A stretch of DNA of 47,029 bases, from contig CAZRHR010000012.1 of assembly GCA_964599915.1 (NCBI GenBank), positions 1 through 47,029 of the forward strand. Reading direction: 5' to 3'. This document shows, in pieces, positions 9,368 to 17,757 of this stretch (its first letter is position 1; every line of letters starts with the position of its first letter). The translations under genes and the position numbers were made by a program. Source of the DNA: CAZRHR01 sp964599915 (GTDB lineage Bacteria > Bacteroidota > Bacteroidia > CAIKAF01). Below the pieces are notes generated by a model that was not told the DNA's origin, ran no database searches, and saw only the letters and a program-made list of their open reading frames with translations.

Positions 9368-9584
9368 ATGCGTAGGACCTATTCCGGCCCTTGGCTTTAT
9401 CCGGCTTCGGCCCGCCTTGTGGTTCCAACGGATTTGGGAAATCTTACAGCTTCCCCAAATCCGGGAGCCACAGGCAGCCCGCTCACCGGGATACCGCCGC
9501 GGTCCGGGGTAACCACCACTCAAACGCCACTCCCGATATCGTCCCTCTGACTTCTAAAAATTAGCAAATAACATCGACAACAAT
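9368..9584 (+). repeat. Intra-operon spacer with hairpin
   Basis: This is the only long spacer inside the operon and is GC-rich compared with other intergenic DNA here. CGGATTTGGG (9429-9438) pairs with CCCAAATCCG (9454-9463), extended by AA/TT with one bulge. No T-run follows, so it is not an obvious terminator; it may be an extragenic repeat or an mRNA processing or stabilising element. Confidence 0.45.
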
Positions 9585-10451
9585 ATGCCACGTAAAGTAA
9601 AATCAGGGCTCATCCAGTTGAGCCTGCCAAAAACGGAAGGAGAAGGCACCATTCCGGAAATCATGGAAGCCATGTTCCAAAAACATATTCCATACATCGA
9701 AGAAGCTGGTAGACAAGGGGTGCAAATCCTTTGCTTTCAGGAAATTTTCAACACGCCTTATTTCTGCCCCGGCCAAGACAAAGCTTGGTACGAATCGGCC
9801 GAACCTGTTCCCGGACCTACCATTGAGCGTTTACAAGCCTACGCCAAGAAGTATGACATGGTCATTATTGCACCGGTGTATGAATATGACATGCCCGGCG
9901 TATTTTACAACACAGCCGCGGTGATTGATGCCGATGGAACCTACCTTGGAAAGTATCGCAAAAACCACATTCCCCATACCACAGGATTTTGGGAAAAATT
10001 CTTCTTTAAGCCCGGTAACTTGGGCTATCCGGTTTTCCAAACCAAATATGCCAAAGTGGGCGTGTATATATGTTACGACAGGCATTTCCCAGATGGGGCA
10101 CGTATTCTTGGCCTGAATGGCGCTGAAATCGTATACAACCCTTCGGCCACTGTGTCCGGATTGTCTCAATACCTCTGGAAATTAGAACAGCCGGCCCACG
10201 CCGCCGCAAATGGCTACTTTATGGGATGCATCAACCGTGTAGGTACTGAAAAACCATGGAACCTTGGTAAATTCTATGGTTCATCCTACTTTGTAGATCC
10301 ACGTGGACAAATTTTCTCTCAAGCCTCAGAGGACAACGACGAATTACTAATCGCCGAATTTGACCTCGACATGATTGATGAAGTACGCGCCACATGGCAG
10401 TTCTTCCGCGACCGCAGGCCCGAAACCTACGGACGCCTTACTGATCTTTGA
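9585..10451 (+). CDS. Beta-ureidopropionase (N-carbamoyl-beta-alanine amidohydrolase), nitrilase superfamily
   Basis: 288 residues with the complete carbon-nitrogen hydrolase triad: E53 (LCFQEIFNTPYF), K126 (GKYRKNHIPH) and C163 (GVYICYDRHFPDGAR). The sequence resembles both eukaryote-like beta-ureidopropionases and N-carbamoylputrescine amidases. Its place directly after dihydropyrimidinase and before PreTA makes N-carbamoyl-beta-alanine the expected substrate, releasing beta-alanine, CO2 and NH3. Start ATG 9585 gives the family N-terminus (VKSGLIQLSLP). Cytosolic. Confidence 0.88.
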   Translation: MPRKVKSGLIQLSLPKTEGEGTIPEIMEAMFQKHIPYIEEAGRQGVQILCFQEIFNTPYFCPGQDKAWYESAEPVPGPTIERLQAYAKKYDMVIIAPVYEYDMPGVFYNTAAVIDADGTYLGKYRKNHIPHTTGFWEKFFFKPGNLGYPVFQTKYAKVGVYICYDRHFPDGARILGLNGAEIVYNPSATVSGLSQYLWKLEQPAHAAANGYFMGCINRVGTEKPWNLGKFYGSSYFVDPRGQIFSQASEDNDELLIAEFDLDMIDEVRATWQFFRDRRPETYGRLTDL

Positions 10452-10476
10452 TTTACAGACAAACCCCAAAAACGCT

Positions 10477-11796
10477 ATGGGAGAATTTATTAAACCTTCT
10501 TCTGCGGCAGAATTTCACCAGAATTTTGCCCAGAAGAAACCCTTGATGAGCAAAAACGAAGCCTATTACGAAAGTTCTCGCTGCTTGTTTTGCTATGACG
10601 CACCGTGCATGAACGCCTGCCCCACAGGTATCGATATTCCTATGTTTATCAAACAAATCAACACAGGAAATGTAACAGGTGCAGCCAAAACCATTTTCGA
10701 TGCCAATTGGATGGGAAATGCCTGTGGTAAAGTTTGCCCTACGGAGGAATTATGTGAAGGCGCTTGCGTGTACAACCACCAAGATGTAAAACCAATTGAT
10801 ATTGGTAGGCTTCAAAACTTTGCTACCGACCAAGTCATTAAGAAAAATGAGCAGCTGTTTACCCCGGGAACACCCAATGGCCGCATGGTAGCCATCATTG
10901 GCGCCGGGCCTGCAGGTCTTTCATGCGCATGTGAATTGCGGGTCATGGGCTACGAAGTAGACGTGTTTGAAGCCAAGGAAAAACCCTCCGGACTCACCGT
11001 GTATGGCGTAGCACCCTATAAAATCACCAACGAAGAGGCATTGGACGAAATCACTTGGTTGCAAGACCAATTGAAGTTCAATGTGCGTTACAACCATGCC
11101 ATTCAAAGTGCTGAAGCTTTGCAGGCGCTGGAAAAAAAGTATGACGCCGTATTCCTTGGCGTAGGCTTAGGTCCCACCGCATCATTGAACATCGAAGGTG
11201 AAGACATGCCGCATGTGATCGGGGCCGTAGAGTTTGTAGAAGCCTTGCGCATGAAGCAACACCAGATGCAAGTTCCTGCACGCGTAGTGGTGCTAGGCGG
11301 CGGAAATACCGCAATGGATGCAGCTTCTGAATCTGCCCGCATGGGAGCAGAAGAAGTCACTTTGGCTTATCGCCGAGGAAAAGAAGATATGGGTGCCTAT
11401 GCCTTTGAATACGAAACCATCTTGAAATCAGGTGCACGTAGCAAATTCTGGGCTTCTCCTAAACGCATTACCGCCGAAGGCGTGATCTGCACAAAAACGG
11501 AGGATCGTGGCGGTAAACTGGTCGAGCTTCCGGACAGCGAATTTTTGCTGGCCGCAGACTTGGTCATTAAGGCCACCGGTCAAGCCAAGTGCAAACCTCT
11601 GTTTGCCATGATTTCCGGTTTGGAACTTGAGGGCTCAGGAAAAGTAAAGGTAAACCACCGTTTTCAAACCACACATCCGCAATATTTTGCAGGTGGAGAC
11701 GCCGTAAATGGCGGCGCTGAAGTGGTCAATGGTGCCTTCGAAGGAAAAATGGCCGCGCAAGGCATTCATCAATGGTTAAACGAAAAATCCAACTAA
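10477..11796 (+). CDS. preT: NAD-dependent dihydropyrimidine dehydrogenase, PreT flavoprotein subunit
   Basis: 439 residues from ATG 10477, chosen because the open frame continues upstream into the 3' end of the beta-ureidopropionase gene but homology begins here. The N-terminal domain carries two Cys clusters for [4Fe-4S] centres (C36, C39, C44, C48 and C83, C87, C93, C97). FAD binding is at IIGAGPAGLSC (about 141-150) and the pyridine nucleotide site at VVVLGGGNTAMDAAS. PreT takes electrons from NADH and passes them to PreA. It lies 25 bases after the preceding stop and 3 bases before preA. Confidence 0.9.
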   Translation: MGEFIKPSSAAEFHQNFAQKKPLMSKNEAYYESSRCLFCYDAPCMNACPTGIDIPMFIKQINTGNVTGAAKTIFDANWMGNACGKVCPTEELCEGACVYNHQDVKPIDIGRLQNFATDQVIKKNEQLFTPGTPNGRMVAIIGAGPAGLSCACELRVMGYEVDVFEAKEKPSGLTVYGVAPYKITNEEALDEITWLQDQLKFNVRYNHAIQSAEALQALEKKYDAVFLGVGLGPTASLNIEGEDMPHVIGAVEFVEALRMKQHQMQVPARVVVLGGGNTAMDAASESARMGAEEVTLAYRRGKEDMGAYAFEYETILKSGARSKFWASPKRITAEGVICTKTEDRGGKLVELPDSEFLLAADLVIKATGQAKCKPLFAMISGLELEGSGKVKVNHRFQTTHPQYFAGGDAVNGGAEVVNGAFEGKMAAQGIHQWLNEKSN

Positions 11797-11799
11797 GTC

Positions 11800-13152
11800 A
11801 TGGCAGACTTATCCGTTAATTTTGCAGGCATCAAAGCCCCAAATCCATTTTGGCTGGCTTCCGCTCCCCCGACCAATTCTGGTTATCAAGTCATGAAAGC
11901 GTTCGAAGCCGGATGGGGTGGCGCTGTATGGAAAACCCTCGGGGTTCCCGTAGTCAATGTAAGCTCTAGGTATGGCGGCATGAACTACCGCGATACACGC
12001 TTGGCCGGACTCAATAACATCGAGCTGATCACAGATAGACCCCTGGCAGATAACCTTCGGGAAATTGAGGAAGTAAAAAAACACTTTCCCAACCACGCGG
12101 TCATCGCCTCTCTCATGGTAGAATCCAGAAAAGAATGGGAGCAAATCATTGCCGACGTTACCAACGCCGGAGCCGATGGTATTGAACTTAACTTTGGTTG
12201 CCCACACGGTATGTGTGAGCGTGGAATGGGTTCTGCGGTAGGCCAAGAACCCGAAGTGCTGCAGACCATTGTAGAATGGGTGATGGCGGCTTCTAAAATT
12301 CCTGTGATCACCAAACTTTCCCCCAACATTTCTCACATTACCGATCCAGGACTGGCGGCAGTACGAGGTGGCACAGATGCCATTTCCCTGATCAATACCA
12401 TTAAAAGCATCGTAGGTATCGATTTAGATACCTATGCTCCTTATCCGGTGGTCGATGGGAAAGGAACCAATGGTGGATATTGCGGCCCAGCCGTAAAGCC
12501 TATTGCCTTACACATGTTGAAAGAGCTCGCAGGCCACCAAGAAATTTCCAAAGTTCCTTTATGTGGAATTGGCGGAATTGAAACCTGGAGAGACGTAGTA
12601 GAATACATCCTTTTAGGGGCAACCTCCGTTCAAGTGTGTACCGCAGTGATGCATTATGGCTTCGGTATCGTTCGTGAAATGGAGGCCGGTTTACGCCAAT
12701 TTATGGACGAACGCGGTTACCAAACCATCTACGATTTTGCCGGTAAAGCTGTGCCTAATGTGGTAGAATGGAAAAATCTCAATCTCAAGTACAAAGTAGT
12801 GGCCAACATCAATGCCAACAAATGCATTGGATGTCAGCTATGTCATATTGCTTGTGATGATGGAGCGCACCAAGCCATTGCTTTACCCACTGACGGTGGA
12901 CGCGTTCCTTCCATCATTGAAGAAAACTGTGTAGGTTGTAACCTTTGTTCTTTGGTTTGTCCGGTGGAAGATTGTATCACCATGGATCGCAAAGACGATG
13001 GAACCCAGCACCTCACGTGGGCTGAACGCACCATGGCAGGAAATATACCTATGACGTTTAATGACCCCTTGGCGGGCGGTATTGGTCACCATGTCCCCCA
13101 CCCCACCGAGGCACTGGATTATATTAGAAAAGACAGAGCCAAGAAAGCCTAA
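11800..13152 (+). CDS. preA: NAD-dependent dihydropyrimidine dehydrogenase, PreA catalytic subunit
   Basis: 450 residues. The N-terminal TIM barrel is dihydroorotate-dehydrogenase-like, binds FMN and reduces the 5,6 double bond of uracil or thymine. The mobile active-site loop is NFGCPHGMCERGMGSAVGQ with the catalytic acid Cys at C134; the preceding residue is Gly where mammalian enzymes have Ser, and there is an extra Cys at 139. The C-terminus carries two ferredoxin-type motifs, CIGCQLCHIAC and CVGCNLCSLVCPVEDC, for the [4Fe-4S] clusters linking to PreT. It is the last gene of the operon and is followed by a terminator. Confidence 0.92.
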   Translation: MADLSVNFAGIKAPNPFWLASAPPTNSGYQVMKAFEAGWGGAVWKTLGVPVVNVSSRYGGMNYRDTRLAGLNNIELITDRPLADNLREIEEVKKHFPNHAVIASLMVESRKEWEQIIADVTNAGADGIELNFGCPHGMCERGMGSAVGQEPEVLQTIVEWVMAASKIPVITKLSPNISHITDPGLAAVRGGTDAISLINTIKSIVGIDLDTYAPYPVVDGKGTNGGYCGPAVKPIALHMLKELAGHQEISKVPLCGIGGIETWRDVVEYILLGATSVQVCTAVMHYGFGIVREMEAGLRQFMDERGYQTIYDFAGKAVPNVVEWKNLNLKYKVVANINANKCIGCQLCHIACDDGAHQAIALPTDGGRVPSIIEENCVGCNLCSLVCPVEDCITMDRKDDGTQHLTWAERTMAGNIPMTFNDPLAGGIGHHVPHPTEALDYIRKDRAKKA

Positions 13153-13179
13153 AGGTCATTTCATCTTATGATAAACTAA

Positions 13180-13211
13180 AACCTCCCAGAATGTTCCGGG
13201 AGGTTTTTTTT
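13180..13211 (+). terminator. Rho-independent terminator of the pyrimidine operon
   Basis: ACCTCCC and GGGAGGT form a 7-bp stem, followed by a run of eight T. It starts 28 bases after the preA stop. Confidence 0.85.
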
Positions 13212-13222
13212 ATGTTGGTTGG

Positions 13223-13322
13223 NNNNNNNNNNNNNNNNNNNNNNNNNNNNNNNNNNNNNNNNNNNNNNNNNNNNNNNNNNNNNNNNNNNNNNNNNNNNNN
13301 NNNNNNNNNNNNNNNNNNNNNN
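13223..13322. other. Assembly gap of 100 N
   Basis: Exactly 100 ambiguous bases, the usual placeholder for a scaffold join of unknown length. The right edge begins inside a palindromic repeat, so the assembly probably broke on a repetitive element and true content may be larger. Confidence 0.95.
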
Positions 13323-13450
13323 GGCGAATCATTATTCGCCCCCCGCTTTAATCAACCGATAACATCCCAATAGGCCTTTTTTTCATAAAGGTATCCGATT
13401 GGATATCATAGCCATGATTGGATCCGCCGGGGCGAATCATTATTCGCCCC
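13323..13450. repeat. Palindromic extragenic repeats flanking the gap
   Basis: GGCGAAT-CATT-ATTCGCC occurs at 13323-13340 (cut by the gap) and again, with one more G/C pair each side beyond GG/CC, at 13429-13450. Both can fold to stems with a 4-base loop. The remaining sequence to 13570 shows nothing coding. Confidence 0.65.
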
Positions 13451-13571
13451 GAGGGGTAGGCGGGGAATTGAACGTTTACCCTTTCATATCTGCCCTTTGT
13501 TATCAAAATCAAACCTTTAACCGATACCTAATTTCAATTGGAATCTAGGAAAGTTTCCCCCATTTAAGGGA

Positions 13572-13602
13572 TTTCATTTATGATTTTTGGCTGGTATGTT
13601 TG
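13572..13602 (+). promoter_or_regulatory. Promoter of the FecA-like receptor gene
   Basis: TTTC (13572-13575), 19 bases, then TATGTTTG (13595-13602), a perfect TAnnTTTG -7 element. The start codon lies 24 bases downstream. Confidence 0.55.
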
Positions 13603-13626
13603 CCGGCTGAATAGATTTTATTTCCC

Positions 13627-15804
13627 ATGCATAGATATTCCCCCTTGGTGCTGCTGACCTGGCTAATGTTTTTCCCGGTTTGGGGACAAACGCAGCAGCT
13701 TCCAAGCATTGATACTGTATTAATTTACCCGATTCCGGCCACGACCATAACAGATTCCCTACAAGGGGATTTGTTTGCTGGTCATCCAGGGTCTGTTACC
13801 AAAATTTCAGCGATTGAAATTCAGCGATTGGCTCCCCTTTCAGGCAATGAGGTGTTCCGTCGTGCCATCGGAGTACAATTGGTGGACGAGGATGCCCTTG
13901 GGCTTCGCATCAACCTAGGCGTTCGTGGATTGGATCCGGATAGAAGCCGGTCTGTGATGATCATGGAAGATGGAATTCCGGTGGCCTTAAATCCCTATGG
14001 AGAACCAGAAATGTACTATACACCTTCTATGGACCGGATGGAAGGGGTGGAAATCTTAAAAGGTTCAGGTCAAATTGCCTATGGACCGCAAACCGTGGGT
14101 GGCGTGGTGAATTACATCAGTGCATCCGTTCCCCAAAGCAGGGTAGGAAAAATTCGGATTTTGGGTGGACAAGGAGGATTATTTAATGCGTTTGCCAGTC
14201 TTGGAAATGGCTTTAAAGGTGGCGGTTATCAAGTGTCCATTTTAAGAAAACAAGCCAGCAACCTTGGTCCTTTGGATGTAGCCCTAACGGATTTACAAGG
14301 TAAATTTCAGTGGCACTTAAGCTCAAAATCCAATGTTATTCTTAAAACAAGTTTGTATCAGGAAACCTCTAACGCTACCTATATTGGCATCACCCAGCCC
14401 ATGTTTGATTCCGGTTTGCAGGATCAGGTGGTGTTAACACCAGACGATAAACTTCAGATAGAACGGGCGGCGCTTGGTATCATTCATACCCATCAATTTC
14501 GCAAAAACATCACGCTGCGTACCACCGTTTTTGGGCATGTGATTCGTCGCGACTGGCGACGACAAGATTTTCGCAGTACACCGGGTGGAAACATGACAGG
14601 CGTGATCTGGGGAGACACCACAGTATCCGGAGGCGCCATTTATATGTTACAGGGAAATGGCCAGCGTAATCGCCAGTATATGGTGGCAGGAGCTGAACCT
14701 GTTTTACATTGGAATTTTACCACCGGCTCACTGAAACATCAGTTGAAAACAGGGGTAAGGTTCATGCATGAAACGGCTTTTGAGCAAAGAAAAAACGGGA
14801 GTTTTCCTGGCTCTGTTTCAGGTGCCCTTGTGGATGAAGAATTCCGAACTGGACGTGCACTATCAGGCTTTATTCAAAACCAGATGCATTGGGGTAAACA
14901 CTTAAGCTTCACCCCGGGATTACGCGTTGAACATTATGATTTTACGCGTTCTATTTACAGATTGAGCAGCAAAGACACTTTAATTGAAGCTGGAGACCAG
15001 GTTACGGCCATCATTCCCGGTCTGGGAATTTCAGCTAAACTTTCTTCTAAGTGGGTTTTGTTTACGGGGATTCATCGGGGATTTGCACCTCCTCGTCTCA
15101 AAGATGCCATCGCTAACAATGGCCAAACTTTTCAATTAGATGCAGAGTTAAGCTGGAATACTGAACTGGGGTTTCGCGCCCATCCATTACCAGGATTAGG
15201 CTTTGAGTTCACTGGTTTTTTTATGGACTTCAGTAACCAAATCATTCCCGTTTCAGAATCAAGTGGCTTGGCAGGTGCGGGTTTAATTAATGGAGGCGCT
15301 TCCAGACATGCAGGGGCTGAATTGGGTATCAAAATCAATTGGCATGAACTTTTCGATTGGGAACGGCATGCGTTTGGATTTGATGCAGGTCTTACTTATG
15401 TTCACGCGACCATACAATCTGACCGTTTTCAGGTGTTGAGTGGAGATACCATAAATCTTCGAGGTAACCGGACCCCCTACGCACCGGAATGGTTGCTTAC
15501 CACTTCCCTTTGGTTTGAAGCGGATTTTGGCCTTGGTGCTAAAATTACGGCCAACTACCAATCGTCCATGTTTACTGATTTAGCTAATACCGTAGCTCCC
15601 TCTGCCAATGGAAGAATTGGAGAAATAGAGGGACGCATCATAACAGATGTAACCGTATATTTCACAGAAAAAAATACCAGACTCACTTTCACCTTGGCTA
15701 TGAAGAACCTTACCGATGAGCGTTTTATTGCTAGCCGCCGTCCGCAAGGCATTCGGGTTGGATTACCACGGTACATTATGGGGGGAGTTTCTTGGCATTT
15801 TTAA
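13627..15804 (+). CDS. TonB-dependent outer-membrane receptor, FecA-like
   Basis: 725 residues with a signal peptide (hydrophobic run ending PVWGQ). There is no N-terminal carboxypeptidase-regulatory domain, unlike SusC-type receptors. The plug domain holds LGVRGLDPDRS, EDGIPVALNPYGEPEMYY and LKGSGQIAYGPQTVGGVVNYI, the signature of FecA-like siderophore receptors; the rest is a 22-strand barrel ending in an aromatic residue (WHF). It probably imports a ferric chelate such as citrate, driven by TonB. It is monocistronic as far as visible, with its own promoter; no anti-sigma or sigma factor gene is next to it. The ligand is inferred from family likeness only. Confidence 0.82.
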   Translation: MHRYSPLVLLTWLMFFPVWGQTQQLPSIDTVLIYPIPATTITDSLQGDLFAGHPGSVTKISAIEIQRLAPLSGNEVFRRAIGVQLVDEDALGLRINLGVRGLDPDRSRSVMIMEDGIPVALNPYGEPEMYYTPSMDRMEGVEILKGSGQIAYGPQTVGGVVNYISASVPQSRVGKIRILGGQGGLFNAFASLGNGFKGGGYQVSILRKQASNLGPLDVALTDLQGKFQWHLSSKSNVILKTSLYQETSNATYIGITQPMFDSGLQDQVVLTPDDKLQIERAALGIIHTHQFRKNITLRTTVFGHVIRRDWRRQDFRSTPGGNMTGVIWGDTTVSGGAIYMLQGNGQRNRQYMVAGAEPVLHWNFTTGSLKHQLKTGVRFMHETAFEQRKNGSFPGSVSGALVDEEFRTGRALSGFIQNQMHWGKHLSFTPGLRVEHYDFTRSIYRLSSKDTLIEAGDQVTAIIPGLGISAKLSSKWVLFTGIHRGFAPPRLKDAIANNGQTFQLDAELSWNTELGFRAHPLPGLGFEFTGFFMDFSNQIIPVSESSGLAGAGLINGGASRHAGAELGIKINWHELFDWERHAFGFDAGLTYVHATIQSDRFQVLSGDTINLRGNRTPYAPEWLLTTSLWFEADFGLGAKITANYQSSMFTDLANTVAPSANGRIGEIEGRIITDVTVYFTEKNTRLTFTLAMKNLTDERFIASRRPQGIRVGLPRYIMGGVSWHF

Positions 15805-15877
15805 ACACATACAGTCAAAACCTTACCTACATTTCGCCACTTGCCTTAACGATAATTAACCGATTTATCTACGCCAA

Positions 15878-15893
15878 GGCAGAACTCTCTGCC
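15878..15893. promoter_or_regulatory. Inverted repeat in the peroxiredoxin promoter region
   Basis: GGCAGA (15878-15883) and TCTGCC (15888-15893) are perfect arms around ACTC, directly before TAATCTTG, a one-mismatch -7 element, 34 bases ahead of the start codon. There is no T-run, so an operator is more likely than a terminator for the preceding gene. Confidence 0.35.
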
Positions 15894-15927
15894 TAATCTT
15901 GTGTTCTTTTGTACAGGTTATCATACC

Positions 15928-16401
15928 ATGCCTAAAGAACCTTCTAAAACCCTCCGCGTTGGGGATTTTGCGCCAGATTTTTCACTCAGAGACCAGCACG
16001 GTGAACTCGTGAGGCTTTCCTCTTTTTTTCAAAGAAAAGCTGTGGTTCTATATTTTTATCCTAAAGATGATACGCCAGGATGCATAAAAGAGGCCAAATG
16101 CTTTCGAGACCATTATGAAGAATTCACAGATTTAGGCGCAGAGGTGATTGGGGTTTCTTCTGACCATACCACATCCCACATGAGGTTTGCCGATCGGTAT
16201 AAACTACCGTTCACTTTGCTTTCAGACCCAGATGGCAAGGTTAGAGAGCTTTATGGCGTATCTCGATCTCTGTTCGTTTTACCGGGACGAGTCACGTTTG
16301 TAATTGATAAGGAAGGAATTATACTTCATGTATTTTCCTCACAGTTTCATGCCCACAAACATGTGGATGAAGCCATCCGCATCCTGAAAAAGCATATTTA
16401 A
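15928..16401 (+). CDS. bcp: Thioredoxin-dependent thiol peroxidase, PrxQ/BCP type
   Basis: 157 residues from ATG 15928; the longer GTG frame from 15901 adds nine residues unlike the family. It reduces H2O2 and organic hydroperoxides with thioredoxin. The peroxidatic Cys is C52 in YPKDDTPGC. A second Cys is C58 (TPGCIKEAKCFRD), one residue later than the usual PrxQ resolving Cys at +5, where Lys is found here. The C-terminal half (LPGRVTFVIDKEGI, SSQFHAHKHVDEAI) resembles plant and cyanobacterial PrxQ. No signal peptide. Neighbours are a receptor and a transporter with no clear functional tie. Confidence 0.85.
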   Translation: MPKEPSKTLRVGDFAPDFSLRDQHGELVRLSSFFQRKAVVLYFYPKDDTPGCIKEAKCFRDHYEEFTDLGAEVIGVSSDHTTSHMRFADRYKLPFTLLSDPDGKVRELYGVSRSLFVLPGRVTFVIDKEGIILHVFSSQFHAHKHVDEAIRILKKHI

Positions 16402-16451
16402 TTTAGGACCATTCATTTCCCATTGTCCGGGATTCGCTTTATTTTGTGGGG

Positions 16452-17702
16452 ATGAAAGACAGGTTAACCGCCCTATCCCAACTTTTACCCAAACAGCAAT
16501 TTCTTCTTATTACCGTAGCAGCCCTTGGGTATTTTGTAGATATCTATGATTTAATCCTATTTCAGGTCATAAAAACGGAAAGTCTTTTGGCCTTAGGCCT
16601 TTCTGAATCAGAAATTTCTATTCAAGAAGTATATCTTTTCAACTGGCAAATGGCCGGTATGTTAGTGGGAGGACTCATTTGGGGTATTCTTGGCGATAAG
16701 CTGGGGCGATTAAAAGTCCTATTTGGCTCCATTCTTCTTTATAGCCTTGCCAACATTGCCAACGCGTATGTGTGGGACATAGAATCCTATGCCGCAGTGC
16801 GTTTTTTTGCTGGATTAGGTCTCGCTGGAGAGCTTGGAGCGGGAATCACCCTCGTGGCGGAAGTCATGGATAAAGAGCATCGGGGGTACGGAACCATGGT
16901 TATTGTAACCTTTGGTGCGCTTGGTGCCGTTGCTGCGGCATTAATCGGTGATTTGTTTCCCTGGAAAGTGGCCTATTGGGTCGGGGGAATCATGGGATTG
17001 GCCCTACTCTTTCTGCGAATTGGAACCATAGAATCAGGAATGTACCAAGAAAGTGTGGAGAAAAAAGTAAAAAGAGGAAATTTCCTGATGCTATTTGCAA
17101 GTTGGCCGCGCTTTTTAAAATATATGGCCTGCATAGGCTTAGGATTTCCTGTTTGGTTTATTGTAGGAGTTTTGGTTAATCTTACAGAAAGATATTTCGC
17201 CCCTGCACTTCAACTTTCTCCCAAGGTGGAAACGGGCACCAGTGTGATGTTCTGCTATATTGGGCTTTCCTTGGGTGACTTATTTGGTGGAATTTTTTCT
17301 CAAGTCTTCCGCAGCAGACTAAGCGTGATAAAAGGATATTTGGTGTTTTGCCTCATGGTGGGCTTTATATACTTGTTTGGTGGTCATGGCGCCTCCAGCA
17401 CTTTTTATTACACCCTATGTCTGCTTTTGGGAATCGCTGCCGGCTATTGGGCATTGTTTGTAACCGTAGCTGCAGAACAATTTGGCACCAACATTCGGGC
17501 TACCGTGGCCAATACGGTACCTAATTTCGTACGTGGGGCGGTCATTCCCATTTCCATTTCGTTTAAATACCTGCATAACCATCCTTCCTTTGGAACAATC
17601 CCTGCCGCCATCATCGTTGGTTTAAGTTGTGTTATTATTGCTGGTATTTCAGCATTCTACCTTAAGGAAACCTTCGGTAAAAATCTCAATTACCTAGAAT
17701 GA
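16452..17702 (+). CDS. Major facilitator superfamily transporter (sugar/organic acid type)
   Basis: 416 residues from ATG 16452 (a GTG two codons upstream is also possible). Twelve hydrophobic segments are visible. The loop 2-3 motif reads WGILGDKLGRLKVL, the classic MFS G-D-R/K-G-R signature, and the N-terminus ALGYFVDIYDLILFQ resembles the aromatic acid/sugar symporter groups with an acidic pair in TM1. Substrate unknown. It lies 50 bases after the peroxiredoxin gene and converges with an HTH gene. Confidence 0.75.
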   Translation: MKDRLTALSQLLPKQQFLLITVAALGYFVDIYDLILFQVIKTESLLALGLSESEISIQEVYLFNWQMAGMLVGGLIWGILGDKLGRLKVLFGSILLYSLANIANAYVWDIESYAAVRFFAGLGLAGELGAGITLVAEVMDKEHRGYGTMVIVTFGALGAVAAALIGDLFPWKVAYWVGGIMGLALLFLRIGTIESGMYQESVEKKVKRGNFLMLFASWPRFLKYMACIGLGFPVWFIVGVLVNLTERYFAPALQLSPKVETGTSVMFCYIGLSLGDLFGGIFSQVFRSRLSVIKGYLVFCLMVGFIYLFGGHGASSTFYYTLCLLLGIAAGYWALFVTVAAEQFGTNIRATVANTVPNFVRGAVIPISISFKYLHNHPSFGTIPAAIIVGLSCVIIAGISAFYLKETFGKNLNYLE

Positions 17703-17710
17703 AAATGTCT

Positions 17711-17727
17711 TTAGGAACGTTTCCTAA
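17711..17727. terminator. Hairpin between convergent genes, possible weak terminator
   Basis: TTAGGAA and TTCCTAA form a perfect 7-bp stem with a 3-base loop between the stop of the MFS gene and the stop of the minus-strand HTH gene. Neither side has a proper T-run, so termination is only suggested. Confidence 0.35.
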
Positions 17728-17757
17728 CAGAGGAAAAAAGTAAGGGTGAAAATACTT

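Noticed and set aside
10375..10476. Longer PreT start
   Set aside because: The extension lies in the 3' end of the beta-ureidopropionase gene; family homology starts at 10477.
13191..13373. ORF across the N gap
   Set aside because: Its middle is made of unknown bases and its start is in a terminator.
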